DNA of 64,000 nt. Origin: Akanthomyces muscarius. Taxonomy: Eukaryota; Ascomycota; Sordariomycetes; Hypocreales; Cordycipitaceae. This document shows, piece by piece, positions 1 through 14,322 of this stretch. The DNA lies in NCBI RefSeq assembly GCF_028009165.1, contig NC_079241.1, positions 4,836,001-4,900,000 on the forward strand, written 5' to 3'. The notes beneath the pieces were generated by a model. It did not search any database. It saw only the letters and a list, made by a program, of their open reading frames with translations, and was not told the DNA's origin. The translations under genes were made by a program, and so were the position numbers. Within the stretch, counting starts at the first letter, position 1, and each line of letters starts with the position of its first letter.

Positions 1-3000
1 CGCTCCCCTCCCCCACCACCTTTGCTTTTCTCCCCAGTGATACCGTCCCCTTCGGCACTGCGGCGGGATGCCTGGCTGAGGGCAAGAGTATTCTCAGGTG
101 AGATTTTGCAGGCCTTCTCCACTGGACGAGAAAAAAGCTCCCCTTCTCCGGTGTGCCAGAAAGTAGCTCTCCTCCAGGTTTGGTGGCTGGCAGGGCGGCT
201 CACCAGGATAGCAGGCAGCAGGCGGAGCAGGCTTTGTCGTGCTGGCCTGATTGGCCCCCATTCCAGCGCAACTCCCCGTGGCCTGTAAGTCACCAACGCC
301 AGCGTATGTATGTACTTGCCAGTATTTGCCGTTGGAGGCGTATCTATCTACGTACCTCGCAGACTGGCACGATGCGATGGGATGGACGGCTGGATGGATG
401 GTTGCGACATACTACCACTCCTGCAGGCCGCCGCACAGCAGGCTTGGGCTTGAGCAGCCACGGCAGCCAGTTGCGAGAGGAGACGACACCATCGTTTCTG
501 CCCTCATCTTGGGGTTTCGGGTCTTTTTGCCCTTTTGGCTGAGGATTGGCGAGCCCATGGGGAAGCTGCCCCGGTTGCGTTCCATCATCTGTCTCTACAA
601 TGAATGTGACGACGGGGAGCCGTACGGGTGAGACATGCCTGGTACGACGCCCGCTGCGAGCCAGCACCGCCAGCCCCTTGTACCGGTGCGGTAGCCCGCC
701 TATTGCGGCGGTGCCGTCGGCGCCCCTCCCCCCTATAACCCGTTGCTGGCCCCCCTATAGCCCGCTGTAACGAGCCTGCAAGTTTTTTTGTACTTGCCTA
801 ACCCGGCGCTCGCTGGCCCCAGCCGGCAGGATTCAAGAGGTCCCCGTTACATCAAGCGCACAAAACCGCCCATCGTCTTACCCCGTGTTCTCGAATCTCA
901 CGGGTCTCGTGCAAAGGCCAAGGGGCAGAGCAAAAAATTGCAAAAGAAAAGGAGCAGCAAATGCAGGGGTTTGATCGGAGCTCGGCCCGCGGACATCGAA
1001 CGGCAAGGCAAGGCATTTCACTGGTGCGTTTGCAGCGTGCCTCTTGATTCCGGGGGCCGGCTCCAATCCATTTCATTACTGCTGAGATGAGCTCGCTAGC
1101 GGACGGGGAAGCGACAAGGCTCTATTTTTCAAGAGTAAAAGAGAATAAATTAAGGGACACAAAAAGCCCTCATCATGCATAGTAATAATTTGGTCTCTGA
1201 CTAGTGCTGTGGTTGACGTTGCATGACGGCACGGCGGACCAAGCTCCCAATGCACATTTTTTTTTCTTTCCCTTTGTTTTACCATGTCATAGTTGGTGCT
1301 ATTACTGAACTTGCCTTGTACTATGTGACAGCATGTTGCTGATGAATCTTTTCTGTAGCTTTCATCAGCCCACTGGGTGTAGAGTGGTAGGCACACAGCG
1401 TTGCATCTGGCGCTCCAAGTCCTCCCACACATCGAGCAGACCGGCTCACGGCCTCCGGATAGGATTGGGGGCCGTTGTTCGGTGAAACTCAGAACAAGCT
1501 CATTGCCCACTAATGTCATCATCCCAACCAAGGCTCGCGTTAGCAGCCCAAATATACCGGAATTTGTGGGGAGAAAGGAGGGGGAGAAAAAAAGAGTCGT
1601 CGATGCGCCCATCGATGGACGGGAACGTCAGGCAGACGCTACTGTTAAGCTGGGTGTCTCATGGGTCCAGCACGCGTTGCAGAGAGAGCAAAGGCCCGAA
1701 GGGGGGGCGCGGCCGGTTTAACGTTGGGTGGTATTGTGGTTGGCTCGTATCTGTAAAAATAGAAACAAACAGGAGAGGATGGGGAAGAACAAGATGCATC
1801 ACCACATCGACTGGTGATTGTCTGCTGCTCTTGGGGCAACAGCCGAGAAAGAAGAAGAAAAAGATACTGGTCATGTCATGCAGAGCAGTCGTGCTTGCTT
1901 ACCTAGGGTATGATGATTCCGTATCACGGCGGACGCTGGGATCGAGCCGTACGAGACCCTCTGGAAGCCAAGCCTTTTGATCAGAGGCACTAGTCAAGTC
2001 ATTGAACCTGGGTCTGACAGCCGGCAAGGCAGCCTTTTATTAGCGGCCAGCAAATCGAGATGGACCACAATTTGCAGCGGTCGAAGGAAATTCAGACGAA
2101 CAGACGGAAAAGAAAAAAAAGAAGAAAAAAAGAGGACAACTACACTGCAACTACGTGACACAGATAAGCCACCATCACAGGCAAACAAATTACCAGCCTC
2201 AGCCGCAAGTTTTACTCTGAGAATCGTTCTGTGTACCATTGCTAGCTGATTTCTGTGCATTGCGTCGCAGCAGAAGCAGCAGCATCATCATCATCAGGCC
2301 TTGAGCGGTCCAGGTTGCGAGATATGTGGGGACCGGCTTCGGGGCCCAAAACACCGCAGAGTGGCAGAATGGGACGACATTTCAGTCAAGTGTGATGTGA
2401 TGCATGTACGTGCGTGTGGTGTGCGTGTGTGAGAGAGAGAGATGGAACCTGATGAATTTCGTTCCACGAAAAAAGGACCTAAAAAAACCCTCGGATCGCA
2501 GATCATAGTTCCGTTGAGGAATTCTGCGCGTCGTAAAAATAAAATACAAATAAAAATACTGCAAATGTGGTGCCTTTTTGCTACTCCATACGGATACAGA
2601 TTACGCAGTTGTGAAATCGGCATGCGGCGTCATCCTCTACGTCATTCATTTTATGAGCTCTTTTTTACACAGCACATTCTGTTCACATCATTGATTTTCT
2701 ACGTGACTGTAAATTGAAGCTTCGGAGAGTTTGGCTCAACTAGCCTTTTCGTTTATTTTTATTCCTCTCAACCCACAAACCGTTGAGTGCCTGCGTTTGC
2801 TCAACCGGCCCCCCTTTTCACCCCCAAGGACTGGGCTTTGTACGACGGCCCAATGTCTCGGCTGTTGGGGGCGTGTGTGCCATCTACTCAGTACCGTTGC
2901 TAGCTTTGCCTACCAAAAAGCAACGCGTCCTCGACCGTGTGTGCCCAACCCTAGCAGCCAAGTTGGCTGCGAGTTCCCTCTCTGTGCAACCCGTTGTCGT

Positions 3001-6000
3001 CTCTTTGTTCTTTCCTCTCAAGCCAATTTTTTTTTTGCGCGCCTTGCCGCGTGTTGCAGCCCGAACCAATGTGGTACGTGACAGGTCCCCGCGTTGGGAA
3101 GCCATCGTAAAGTTCCAGACCGACACAACGGGCCGCCACAGAACGCCGCGTTTGCTTTCAGCTCTATGCCTCGTTTTTTTCTTCTTGTCGCTTTCGCCTC
3201 TTTCAATAGCGGCAGCCAGTTTACTCATCGAGCACAATCTGTCATGTATCCTCTTGCCCTTTGGCAAGGGGAACACCGCCTAAATTAGAATGTCTCTGCC
3301 GGACGTCTGGGGTCCCCGGATACTCCAGCTTTGGATCAGCCTTGTCCACTCAACAGACAACACATACCTATCTCTCTCCTTGTGGGGTGGGTGTTTGTTA
3401 TCTCTATTCTTGCGGCAAGATTGGCGCGTGCATGGCAAAATACATTTCCCCCTCATTTCGCTTCTTTGCCTTGGTCATTGGTCATTTCAAGGCAGATGAG
3501 CAAGCGCGGGAAAAAAAAAAAAACACTGCCCGCCTCTCGTCACACATGGCGCTGTCTGACCCAGTCAGCCCTCATGTCGCCGAAATTTCCATGACGGTGC
3601 AGACCAGGGATAGTGCTTGCTATCCCAAACATGTGAGAATTGCGTCCAGGGGTCCGAAAAAGAAACTTCATTCTTCTCGCTCGGGAATTCTATCCAGACT
3701 CTCATGCCCAGTCACTATCTGGACTCACATGTCAAACGATAGCTAGACTACCCCAGCTTATCAAAAGCTAAACACCACCGCCCAGCTCGCCGTGGCCCGC
3801 CCAGCTCTCGCTCTAGCAAAAAAAAAACCGAATAAAATTTTTCTCTACGGGGGCAAGATGTGCACGACCTAACTTCATTGGGTAATTCCGGGGCGGCGCA
3901 AGATCTAAGATCTGCTGGCGCACTACTGACACTCCCTGGTCGACCGTCCCAAGCCGACGCCGTCTGACTGGCGGGGAACTTCGGGATCAAAACCACACCC
4001 CAGTCTTTTCTTTGCCCCGGCATGCGGCGCGCGTCCTCCCAGCCAGTCAATGCCCGTCGCCGCCCCCTTTGCTGGGCGGCTTGGCTTTTTGCGCATCAGT
4101 CTGGTCAATGGACGTTGTTGTATGGTGCCAGGTGTCGTGTCGCCAGGGTGTGTGTGAGAAGAAACCCCGGCGCAAGCTGGCCTCTCCCCCTTCTTCCTTT
4201 GTAATAAGCCTGCTCAAAACAAAGGGGGAGGCGCCAATGCAGCTCGAAATTGGCCTGCCACGGGGCGAACAGGCCAGCAAGTACCAGTAGCTATCGCGCT
4301 CCCCGGGCGATGCAACTTGACCCTGCATCTCACTATCCGGCCCTGTTAGTCAACGGGGCTTTTTTTTCGGAGGCTACTGTTATATGATCCTTGGCCTGGC
4401 GCTGCTTGGTGATGACAGTTACCCGGCCATCACGGGGACTAGTGTCCCTTGCCACCAACTGGCGCTATTGCTGCCGCCTGTTACTGTTGGTAATAAGAAT
4501 GCAGTCATCAGTGCATTGCGCCCAAACCGTAACGTAATTTTGGCCTTTTTACTTGCGCGGCTTCGTGCTTTGCTGCGGCGCTCGCGCCCTCGGATTCTCT
4601 TATCAACAGAAAACCAACATCGTCTATCCGCCTTCCTAAAGTGTGCAAATGCGGAGAGGCGGAGGGGCAGGTCGACGTCTGGGGAATCCCTCGTTCGTCA
4701 CGCACTTGCTCGATTTGCTGCTAGCGCTCCTCCTTCAAGACGGACCGTGGCGCATCTCCCTCCGACGGACTTTTGTTCTCTGGATCGCTGCTCTGCAAGC
4801 ACCTGCCGTAGTCGGAGTCGCCCTCGACGATGCAGGGCCATCATCACAAATGTGAGCAATCGTGCCGGGCCCGTGGGATCGGCGTCCGGGGCAAAATGGA
4901 GACTGTCAACAGGAATCAAACCACCACCCTGTTCCAATCTAGTCTTCCCCTTGGGAAGAACGCCCATGGGATAAAGAATGTCCTGGGGAAAGGGCGTGCA
5001 CTGCTCAAAGGGGGGCGTGATGGCGCAAGAAGGAGGCGCATGTTGCGATAACTCAAAAACACATCCCTTTGTTCCTTCGTTATCATGTCTGTGACAGCCA
5101 GGTCCGGTGGGAGTGCCAAGCACGGCCGCGCCGGGTCAAGCAAGTGCCCCGGATGATGACTCTACCTTCCCACGCCTCCAGAGCGCCCCGGGGGAAATGA
5201 GTGGAAGCCCCGGCTTTTCAAAGACAAGAGAATGCCAACAATCGCGCACTGGCGACCAAAACAGGCAATCGCATGCAAGCCCCCCGGTAGCCTAATCTCG
5301 CTTTTCGTAGCCAACAGCCTACATGTGTTAATTTTTGTCCGGCGCGAGCACTTCACACGTATCCAATCTCAGAACGGAGTACACATGTGCACACACCAAT
5401 CCTGCTCATAAATTGCGATGAAACTGTGCCCTTCGGCTTTTCTACCAGTGCCTGGTCCACCCGCTGCGGCAAAGTCGCGGGAGATGGTCTCGAATCAAAA
5501 TGGGGTGATACAGTGGCCACAGTTCTGGGGGTTTTTTTTTCTGGAACGGCCCCGCGATGCTGTGCCTCGCATGCCAAGAGCCAACGCCCAAAGGCTCTCA
5601 ACAAGAAACAGCTCCATCTTGGCCTCGCTCATCAATGTCGCGTTGGCCGCGTCAGCCGCTGTTTGAGAATGAGGCAGATGCCAACAGAGACGATCCAAGT
5701 GCTCTAAGCTGTTACAACATTGTCATAGTCATGAAATGACAAGAGCGCATGGCATCACTGCCGAGCGGCTTCCTTCGCTGACTTATGATACGTAAAACCG
5801 CCTGCTCAAACAGGCCCAGAGCATAAACACCCCAGGACTCCGCGGGACAGCAATGCCACAGTGGATGATCAGGCGCCCTAGAGTGCCAGACACCAGAGTT
5901 GTGCGCATTTCGCGATAGCAGGGGCAGAGTGGCAGAGGACACCAGCCGGCCCACGTGCTCAAGTCGCGGCCTCTCCAGCTTTCAGAGCACGCCCAGATTT

Positions 6001-9000
6001 TTTCCAGCTCTGAGCCGGGACGCCACTGACGGAGGCCAACACCTGCCACAGCGGGCGGCGGGCGGAGACGCGGGGCTCCGCTCGGTGCTCGGTATCCGAT
6101 AACAGCACCAGGCCAAGGATTCTTCTGATACTGGTGCAACTTGCGGACCAGCTAAAAAGAATTAAAAAAAAAAAGGTATAGAAAAAAAAAAAGCAATCTG
6201 CTCAGCTGGGGCAATGTTCCGAGGCAGCCTTGCGCCCGCTCTGCTGCAGCTTTCCTGTCCGGTTAACCGACAACCTCGCTTCGGCATTATGCCGTGGAAG
6301 CTTCGTATTAGACGTCGGATTGCTTGCCAAGCGTCTTACCGGCGCGGCCTGCGTCCTTTTGCGCGGAATTTTGCTTCATTTTGAACTTTGTGACCTTGAA
6401 CCGGCATCTTGATCTGCACTGGTACAGATACACTGCAACTCTAACACAATGCACAATGCCGATCGCGCTTTGCTCTACCAGTAAGTAGTGCCGGCAATTC
6501 GGGCACCCTGTTGTCCTTCTACGGCTATCCGCGCTGCCTCTTGGCCGGCGGAGATGCCCTTGTCTCGCTGCAGTGTGCAATGACGCACACCACGTAGACG
6601 ACTGACCAGAGCCCAATCTTTCTCATCGCTGCCTCGCTGAAATCTCCACGACGCCTGTTCCAGCCACCAGTTATTAGGCCGAGTACAAGACTCCGTAGGG
6701 GGCCCGTCGTGGCACCGCTAGGTGGACTGCGAAATATGGCCTATGGGGAACCTCTCACGGCCACGATGTGCCTTTTCAGCGCCAATCAACAGTCCAGCCT
6801 GCGTCGCCTTGCTCAACAGTGATCCTCGTAAAAGCCCATCCAGCCGACACCACCCCAGTCTAACCCATCCATTTCCCCCTGGCCAAGTAGAGCATTGATT
6901 AAATATTGGTTTTGCTACACCAAAACCACAACTGCGGCTCTGTTTGACCCTCAAAACCTTCAGCTGGCCTCGCATGTCCTCCGTAGTATTACGGGGCCTG
7001 CCTGCCTTGAGTGTATGGGGGCATTGTGTGTGCCCCAGCCGCCGGCCTTGCCGCCTCAAACAAAACAATAGCCTCGCGTCCTTCTTTCTCATTAACATCC
7101 AGGTACATGACGGCTCGGCATTGACTGCGTGGGGAGTAGACGTATCGAACATGATGCAGAAGAAATGGAAAGCTGAAAAATCTTGATCTCGGTGTTACTC
7201 GCCGAGAAGGAGAGCCCTATCGAAATTAACGTGGCGGCAACCAACATGAGCCCCATTGTCCCCCCCAAGGGTGTGAAGGCAATGATTCAAACATACCGTT
7301 CCCTGCTGCCCCAAATCACAATCTTCCGGCGTCGACGAAGACGACTTGTGGTCCAGAGGCTTGGCACCGATGGCGTCGTCGTACTCGCTCGCTCGGGCGG
7401 CGTAGGGCGATACTGCTGTCCACCCGAGCGAGCGCTCTAGAAATTTTTTTGGACTGGAGAACAGGACCCATCGTAAAGCCAAGATCACAGCAATCTCTAT
7501 CAAACGCCCCTCTCAGAGAAGGGGGGGGTCAAAATACAAAAGCACGATGGAGTCATTTTTTTCCCCCTCGCCGACAATGGGTCCGGGTCGAAATGCCTCA
7601 AAACCCGCACACACTCTCCGCTTAGAAGCAGGGGCAAATTCGAATGAGCATAGCAAGGAGCATAGAGAATGCTCATGTAGTTATATCGAGCCATTATCGA
7701 CCTGGCTCGTGGAGCCCTCTAGTATCAGGAATCGAACGTCGGGGACCTGCTACGCATTGTCATTTGACGGTGACTGGACTCGATCGACATCTACGGGATG
7801 CGAAAATCTGATTCTTCCTGCAGTGCAACCCCAAACCGCTCCGCACATCTCATAAGATTACGACAATGGAGTACAACATGGCCGTGTCATGACCAAAAAT
7901 CGGCCCGGTGTACCTTGATCCTATGGGCCCCCAACAGAGCCCAAAGAAGACGGTTATTTGGTCAGGACGCAGGACCGCCAACTGCATGTGCAGGGCGGCT
8001 TGCCAGGCAAAAAAAAGCTTAGCCCTGAGCCTGTTCTTGCTGGCTGCCGCCGGCCACCGTGAGCGCTCGAGACACGGTGACAGTGTCGGTCTGCCTGTCA
8101 AAGTTTTTGGTTCCGCATCTCTTAACCCAACCCCCACAAAGTGTGAAAAAGACCACATCGACCCATCTTGGGGCATTATTCTCGGCGCCATTCCTAACCC
8201 TACAAAGTATGCCTTGCGGCCCTTCTAGAAGAGTTTTCGACTGGCCATTACTCGTGTTAAAGGTGCAGGCGCAAAATTAACGGCCCTGCCCAGCGGGGCT
8301 CCTTTGGGTACCAGCGGGCAAAAATTAGCCACCAAGCTAGACCGCTAAATATGGGTGTGTCCCTATTTGTTTTCTAGTCAAAAAGGTGTTTGTTGGTATT
8401 ATTAGATGCTCGCATTTGAGCGAGGAAATTTCAAGCTCCATATGTCAGGCGGGCCTTTTGATCACGGCGCGATTGTCGCTCCCTTGACGGAATTGAGATG
8501 GTGACATCGGCTCAGTTGTGACGCTGGCCCTAAATCTGGGGTAGATCATCGACCCTCCTTGTCACGAAGCAGACCATGTCTCCTAAAGGAAGCTGCCATG
8601 CTCACGTGTACGTAATATCATGCCTCAATTCAAGAGTATGATGAGTAAAGCGGCAAATGATGGCTTCAGGTGACTTGGTGACGGTGAATTCCCCCGCCGG
8701 GGAGAGGATAGGCCCGCCACCTACGGTGGCCCGGAGTCGATGAGACTATCACTTCAAGGTGGACAATCTCGCGCACGGTCAGAGAGGACGCTGTAAGCTT
8801 ATTCCTGTTCAGCCTGCTCTAATTGTGCCCTTGGGATGGTGAATGTTCCTCCGAGTAAGTATCTGCCCGGTCATGGGCCTATTATCTGCGACTCGGAGTT
8901 ATGTCTCTCACCGCGGGGCACGGCGCCGACTGACGCCGTCTCGCCGGGATCGTGCCGTAACAGGATGCGCATTTGACCTGCCTGCGGTCCACGAAAGCAG

Positions 9001-9107
9001 CCCCCTCCATCTTTCGCTTTCGATATCCAAATGGATAAATACTAAACTTTTCGAATTCGGCAAGCACGCGAAAACTCTCTTCATCACATCTTTCAATCGT
9101 GGCAGTC
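1..9107. other. Gene-free left flank
   Basis: No reading frame here has convincing protein character, domain motifs or an intron-joined structure. Frames of 100-190 codons exist on both strands, but they are rich in Arg, Ser and Pro and look like chance frames in moderately GC-rich DNA. The stretch has many polypyrimidine and poly-A tracts (for example 11-nt A runs at 6164-6174 and 6182-6192) and a short CAG/CAT repeat near 2270-2297. It may be the long upstream region of a gene lying left of the window, or a non-coding transcript; nothing here decides between them. Confidence 0.5.
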
Positions 9108-9512
9108 ATGTCCCTCCACGGCGCACACATTCGGGTCGCGCGGCCTACCGACGACATTGATGCCGTCATTCCGTTTTACCGAGACGGGCTGGGCTTTGAG
9201 ATCCTGTTCCGCTTCGGGGAGCACGACGGCTTCGACGGCGTCATGCTGGGGCTCCGCGGCGGCGCCGCCTACCACCTCGAGCTGACGACCAAGCGAGGGC
9301 ACGCCGTCGGCCGCGCGCCCACCGAGGACAACCTCCTGATCTTTTACCTCCCCGACGGCGATACCTTCCAGGCCGCCATCGCGCGCATGCAGACACACGG
9401 CTTCGCGGCCGTGGCCAGCTTCAACCCGTACTGGGACCAAAAGGGCAAGACTTTTGAGGATCCGGATGGCTATCGCGTCGTGCTCGCCAACATGGCCAAC
9501 CCCGCAGTCTAA
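9108..9512 (+). CDS. VOC-superfamily (glyoxalase/bleomycin-resistance-like) protein
   Basis: Intronless frame of 134 residues, the usual size of a single-domain vicinal-oxygen-chelate protein. The N-terminal half holds a beta-alpha-beta unit beginning HIRVARPTDD and continuing through FYRDGLGFEIL. A central YHLELT strand carries a possible metal-ligand Glu, and the C-terminal FEDPDGYRVVL is the typical closing motif of the family (F-x-DPDG). The ATG at 9108 was chosen because the only in-frame codon upstream in the frame is GTG. Members bind divalent metal and act on small electrophiles or bind drugs, and the substrate cannot be read from sequence. There is no signal peptide, so it is probably cytosolic. 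It stands alone, with long gene-free DNA on the left and no metabolic neighbour. Confidence 0.85.
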   Translation: MSLHGAHIRVARPTDDIDAVIPFYRDGLGFEILFRFGEHDGFDGVMLGLRGGAAYHLELTTKRGHAVGRAPTEDNLLIFYLPDGDTFQAAIARMQTHGFAAVASFNPYWDQKGKTFEDPDGYRVVLANMANPAV

Positions 9513-10866
9513 GACAAGACGGACGGAGGAGGAAGGACCAACGAACGGCAGGAAGGGGGGCGGGCAGGAAAATTTTCGAGAGACTAGCATCAAAAGCTTG
9601 TGGTATGCGGGTAACGGACAAGGAGGGAAGAAGAGCCAAGTCGATTATGTTTTTCTGGGGTAAAGAGATTCAGACAACGCCATTTTTAGTTTCTGTTTGC
9701 GGAGGTGACCTCCTACGCGAGCGAAGCCACCGTTCCAGATGACAGACTGAGACTCCAAACCCGGGCTTGATCGTCAGTGACTTGTGATTCCATACCACCG
9801 TGAGTTGCATCTAGCGTGTTATTCATGCCTAATGCCGTGAAGAGACTTGCCCCGGCCATACTCTTCCTGCTCATCTACCGAGCGGCGCACCCCGGAGATG
9901 TGACATTAGCGGCTTCTCCATTTAAAAGGTCCTAGCCGACGAGACTCGGGTATTTGTTGGCCCAGTAGGTGTATCATCCATCCATCGGAAAGCTTGGTAC
10001 CGCTGCCTTCAACATGGAATGGATGCCGAAAGTAGTTCCTTGTTTCTGGCATTCTCTCGCGGCCGCGCGCGGCCTTTGAACGCGCAACCCGTATCATCTG
10101 CAGCTTACAAAAATCCGCATCATGTCTTTACAGGAAACTTTGACACCGCAGTTTAGCATACATGTACTCAACACTCCAGTTTCTAGTCTAGTCTCGACAG
10201 ATAAAGGCCTGCTACAGCCTAGAACCGGAGAATTTCCCATACGCTCCTAGTATAGTTTGTCAAGGTTTGTTTCCCCGCATCTTCTCTATCACCGGTACAG
10301 TCCTGGCGCTAGTTTTGCGGGCTTGCTCATCGTGTGGAGGGTTGCTGGAAAAGTGACTTTATACAAACGCCAGACCAACTCTAATCCGGATGAGTTTGGG
10401 TGTGGGGGGATTGGTACTAAGGTGGCCGGCCGAACGGAGCGAAGCGTAATGGCTCGTTAAAGACATCGGGCAGAACAAGCTCGCCTAGCACAGAATAGCG
10501 TACGGCATCGGTCGCTTTCTCGTAGCAGGCAGCAGGCTGAGTTAGTCTGGAGCATCGGGGAGAGGTGTGACATTGAGGTCCATACGAGGCAGCGATCCGT
10601 TTGCATGGAGTGCGACATGTCCGCCAACGAGCAACAAGCACTGCGTTTTCGACGTTGAATGACTTTCGACTAGCTTATCCAGTCACTTTTGCTCATGATC
10701 ATTTCAGAACATTCTAAGTAGTCATTCACTGTCATCAATGACGAGCGTTTGGTGGTTTAATCGATCACGTGATCTACGCGACAAGTTCGCGATTTGGCAC
10801 GCACAAGGCCGATCGTATCTTCAATAGCCCGAGTGTACCGCGTATTCAAGGCCATGTCGCCGAATA
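9513..10866. other. Intergenic region, VOC gene to Rad51 paralogue
   Basis: It holds the 3' end of the VOC gene and the promoter of the Rad51 paralogue. No further gene is seen. An E-box palindrome is listed separately. A short upstream reading frame (ATG at 10854, stop at 10893-10895) overlaps the start codon at 10867 in another frame and could reduce translation of the downstream protein. Confidence 0.5.
10763..10774. promoter_or_regulatory. E-box palindrome upstream of the Rad51 paralogue
   Basis: A perfect 12-bp palindrome, GATCACGTGATC, contains TCACGTGA about 95 bp before the start codon at 10867. CACGTG cores are bound by bHLH factors in fungi. The same TCACGTGA octamer occurs upstream of MLH1 in this window. 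That it works as an operator is inference. Confidence 0.4.
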
Positions 10867-12431
10867 ATGGACTACCATTCGATCCATGGCAGTGATATAG
10901 CCAGCTTTGATATATCAAATACCCGTATGATGGCAGCTACTCGAGCCGGTCACTTCAAATTAGATAATCACTAACCGGCAAACAGACCGCCTGCCGACCG
11001 TTTCAGCGTCCCAGGCGCTCGCGGCCTTGGAGGATGAGGGCTCCAATTGCGTCTCCACGGGGATCAAGGCCCTAGATAAGTTCCTGGTGCCGTTCTCCGT
11101 GTCGTCGCAAATGTATGGCAGTGGAAAGCCTCGCGGCATCAAACGTGGGCAGGTGACGGAGATATGGGGTCCTCCAGGCAGCGGAAGAACAGCCCTCGGG
11201 TGAGTATAATTAGCCACGCTAAAATCAGGTGCACTTACTGACTAGACTGTCTACAGAACTCAGTTAGCCGCAAATACTCTCAGCAAGAAGGATGGTGTGG
11301 TCTGGATTGGTCAGTGACAGCTCGTTCACCTAGTCGCTGTCGGCGCATCGGGTACTGACTATCCAGTGTCACAGATTGCTTCCAGAAGACGCCGATTGCA
11401 AGAATCTCGGCTGCTTTGGAAAATATGCAGCTGGGAAAAGAAGGCGATACTGTGGACGAAGCTTCCGCTACGAAAGCTTCCAGTGGAGATGGCTTCACTC
11501 GCTACTCTTGCTTTACACTCCCTCATTTCTTGGCGCTTCTATCGCGGCCATCTAGCACAACTATTCCAGCAGGCACATCATTAATAGTCATCAACTGCGT
11601 ATCTGCTCTAATCAATGCGGCCCTGCCTCGATCGCATGTTGGCAAACAAAATACAAAGCAGCCTCAAGGTACGCGCGACCTGTCCACGGCTGACCCGTAC
11701 GCTAACCGGTCCGGAAAGGCTCTACCCCAGCCGCCAAACGAATGCAGGCTCTTCAGGCAATTATATCGCTCCTCAATAAGCTCGCTGCGACTCGAAATTG
11801 CGCCGTCGTTATCCTGTCCCAATGTGCGACCAAGATGCAGTCGGAACACGGCGCTTCACTCGTCCCGGCCGTAACCGCAACGGTATGGGAGCAAGGCATT
11901 TCCACGCGAATAGCTCTATTCAGGAACTGGTCGTGGGATGAGAGAAAACCACACAGTGTCTTTTTGGCGGGCGTGCAAAAATTGGACGGTCGTGTTATGC
12001 TGGACGTAGTCGACAGCGCTTCAGCATTTACAGTTGAGTCGGTGAGTGCCCAACTTACAGAGGCACTGAAACGCGTCTTCAGCTGTTCTTTTTTTTCAGC
12101 ATTGAACTAATTGGAGCAGACGGGCGTGCGGGATGTCGACTACGAGGCGAGCCATCCAATGGAAATGGCAGCGGCGGCGCAGCAGAAGCGCAAAATTGGA
12201 CAGACGGAGCTCGAGGTGCCTGACAGCGAAGATGAGGACTACGGGTGGGCGGAAGAAGATGAAGCTTCTCTGCCAGCGCCGCCTCCACAGTGGCAGGGCA
12301 GCGAGGACATCATCCTGGGACAGGACGTGGGGCGAAGCGAGGACGAAGAGGAAGCAGAGGAGGAATATCATAGCTACGATGAAGCGGAGGGAGCTGAAGA
12401 GGCCGAGGAGGCAGACAGCAACCAAGAATGA
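10867..12431 (+). CDS. Rad51 paralogue (Rad55/XRCC2-like recombination protein) with altered Walker motifs
   Basis: I join six exons: 10867-10924, 10986-11199, 11257-11309, 11375-11668, 11719-12041 and 12120-12431, giving 417 residues. All introns are GT-AG, several with CTAAC/CTAAT-type branch sites. The RecA-like core starts with a family-typical HRLPTVSASQAL segment and STGIKALDKFL. The P-loop at residues 81-88 reads GPPGSGRT, with Arg87 where Lys is expected. The Walker B-like strand LIVINCVSAL has Asn182 where Asp is expected. Later motifs AVVILSQCATKM and VWEQGISTRIALFRNW match the C-terminal RecA-fold strands of Rad51 paralogues. A long acidic tail (Asp/Glu-rich, about the last 85 residues) follows. 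Such proteins assist Rad51 filament assembly in the nucleus. Which paralogue this is cannot be settled by eye. Confidence 0.8.
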
Positions 12432-13353
12432 ACGGATATAACGCGATGAGACCGCACCACCATGGGTACCACTGGCATCCGAAGCGACGTGCGCACATCG
12501 AAGGGGAGGTTTTGCTGCATCCAGCGGCCACGAAGATAATTCCGAGCAGACCTTGACTAAGATACCCACGGTCAAGGACAGTTTTCGCAGTCACTTCTCA
12601 TTCGGACCAAATACGGGAGTCGGATAACAAGGTCGCCAGAATTGCGACAGGCATGCGTGATGGAGAATCGCCATTCTGTGGGGAGTCTTTGGCGCCGGGT
12701 TTGTTGACCCCGCCGTTTCGCAGTTTTGCTCCTGTTGGCCCGATCCGCTCATGAAATTATAAATAGTCCTTATTTAGCATATTGAGGCAGGCAGCTGGTG
12801 TGTTTTCAATGAGTGGATGGTAAAAAGACCGTTGACCAGGGGCGTTCAAGGTATGTGGCCGAACTCGAGGGGCTTGTACCGGCGCGGGGCAGCAAACAGT
12901 GTCCCTCACTTTTCTAATCCCGAACTCGAATCCGAGAACGGCAGGTTTGTAAACCGTGTCACGGTGGTTGAAATGAGTGACCGAGTATCTTCAGAGCCAG
13001 ACACTGTTGTGGTAGTTAGGAAACTGGCTGCAAGCTGAAGAGGAGAGGGGCAGACTTGCAGCTAATTAGCCATTTCAAATACCTGATGGATTGTGGGCGC
13101 GGGTGAGGGGTCCGCCGCTCGTTAATTAAACCGCCACTTGACGACCGCTAAATCTTTTTTTGACTCTCCTCTCCTCAACGCACCATATCCGTCGCAAGCC
13201 CCTACGCGACTCCTTTTGATCATCATTCCCTCGTCGCTCCTATTTGCTTGAATTCCGCATATACCCTCTACGACTCACTCTCCAGCGACAACATTCCAGC
13301 TTTGCGGAACCCCCCATTGCACCCCGCCTTTTGCTTCGTCCACACCGACAACC
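12432..13353. other. Intergenic region before IDI
   Basis: It contains the terminator side of the Rad51 paralogue and the pyrimidine-rich leader and promoter of the isomerase gene. No additional gene is supported. Confidence 0.5.

Positions 13354-14322
<969 letters not shown>

Noticed and set aside
7725..7760. tRNA-like box B (GTTCGATTCC on the minus strand)
   Set aside because: The flanking bases do not form a T-arm stem and no box A or cloverleaf fits upstream.
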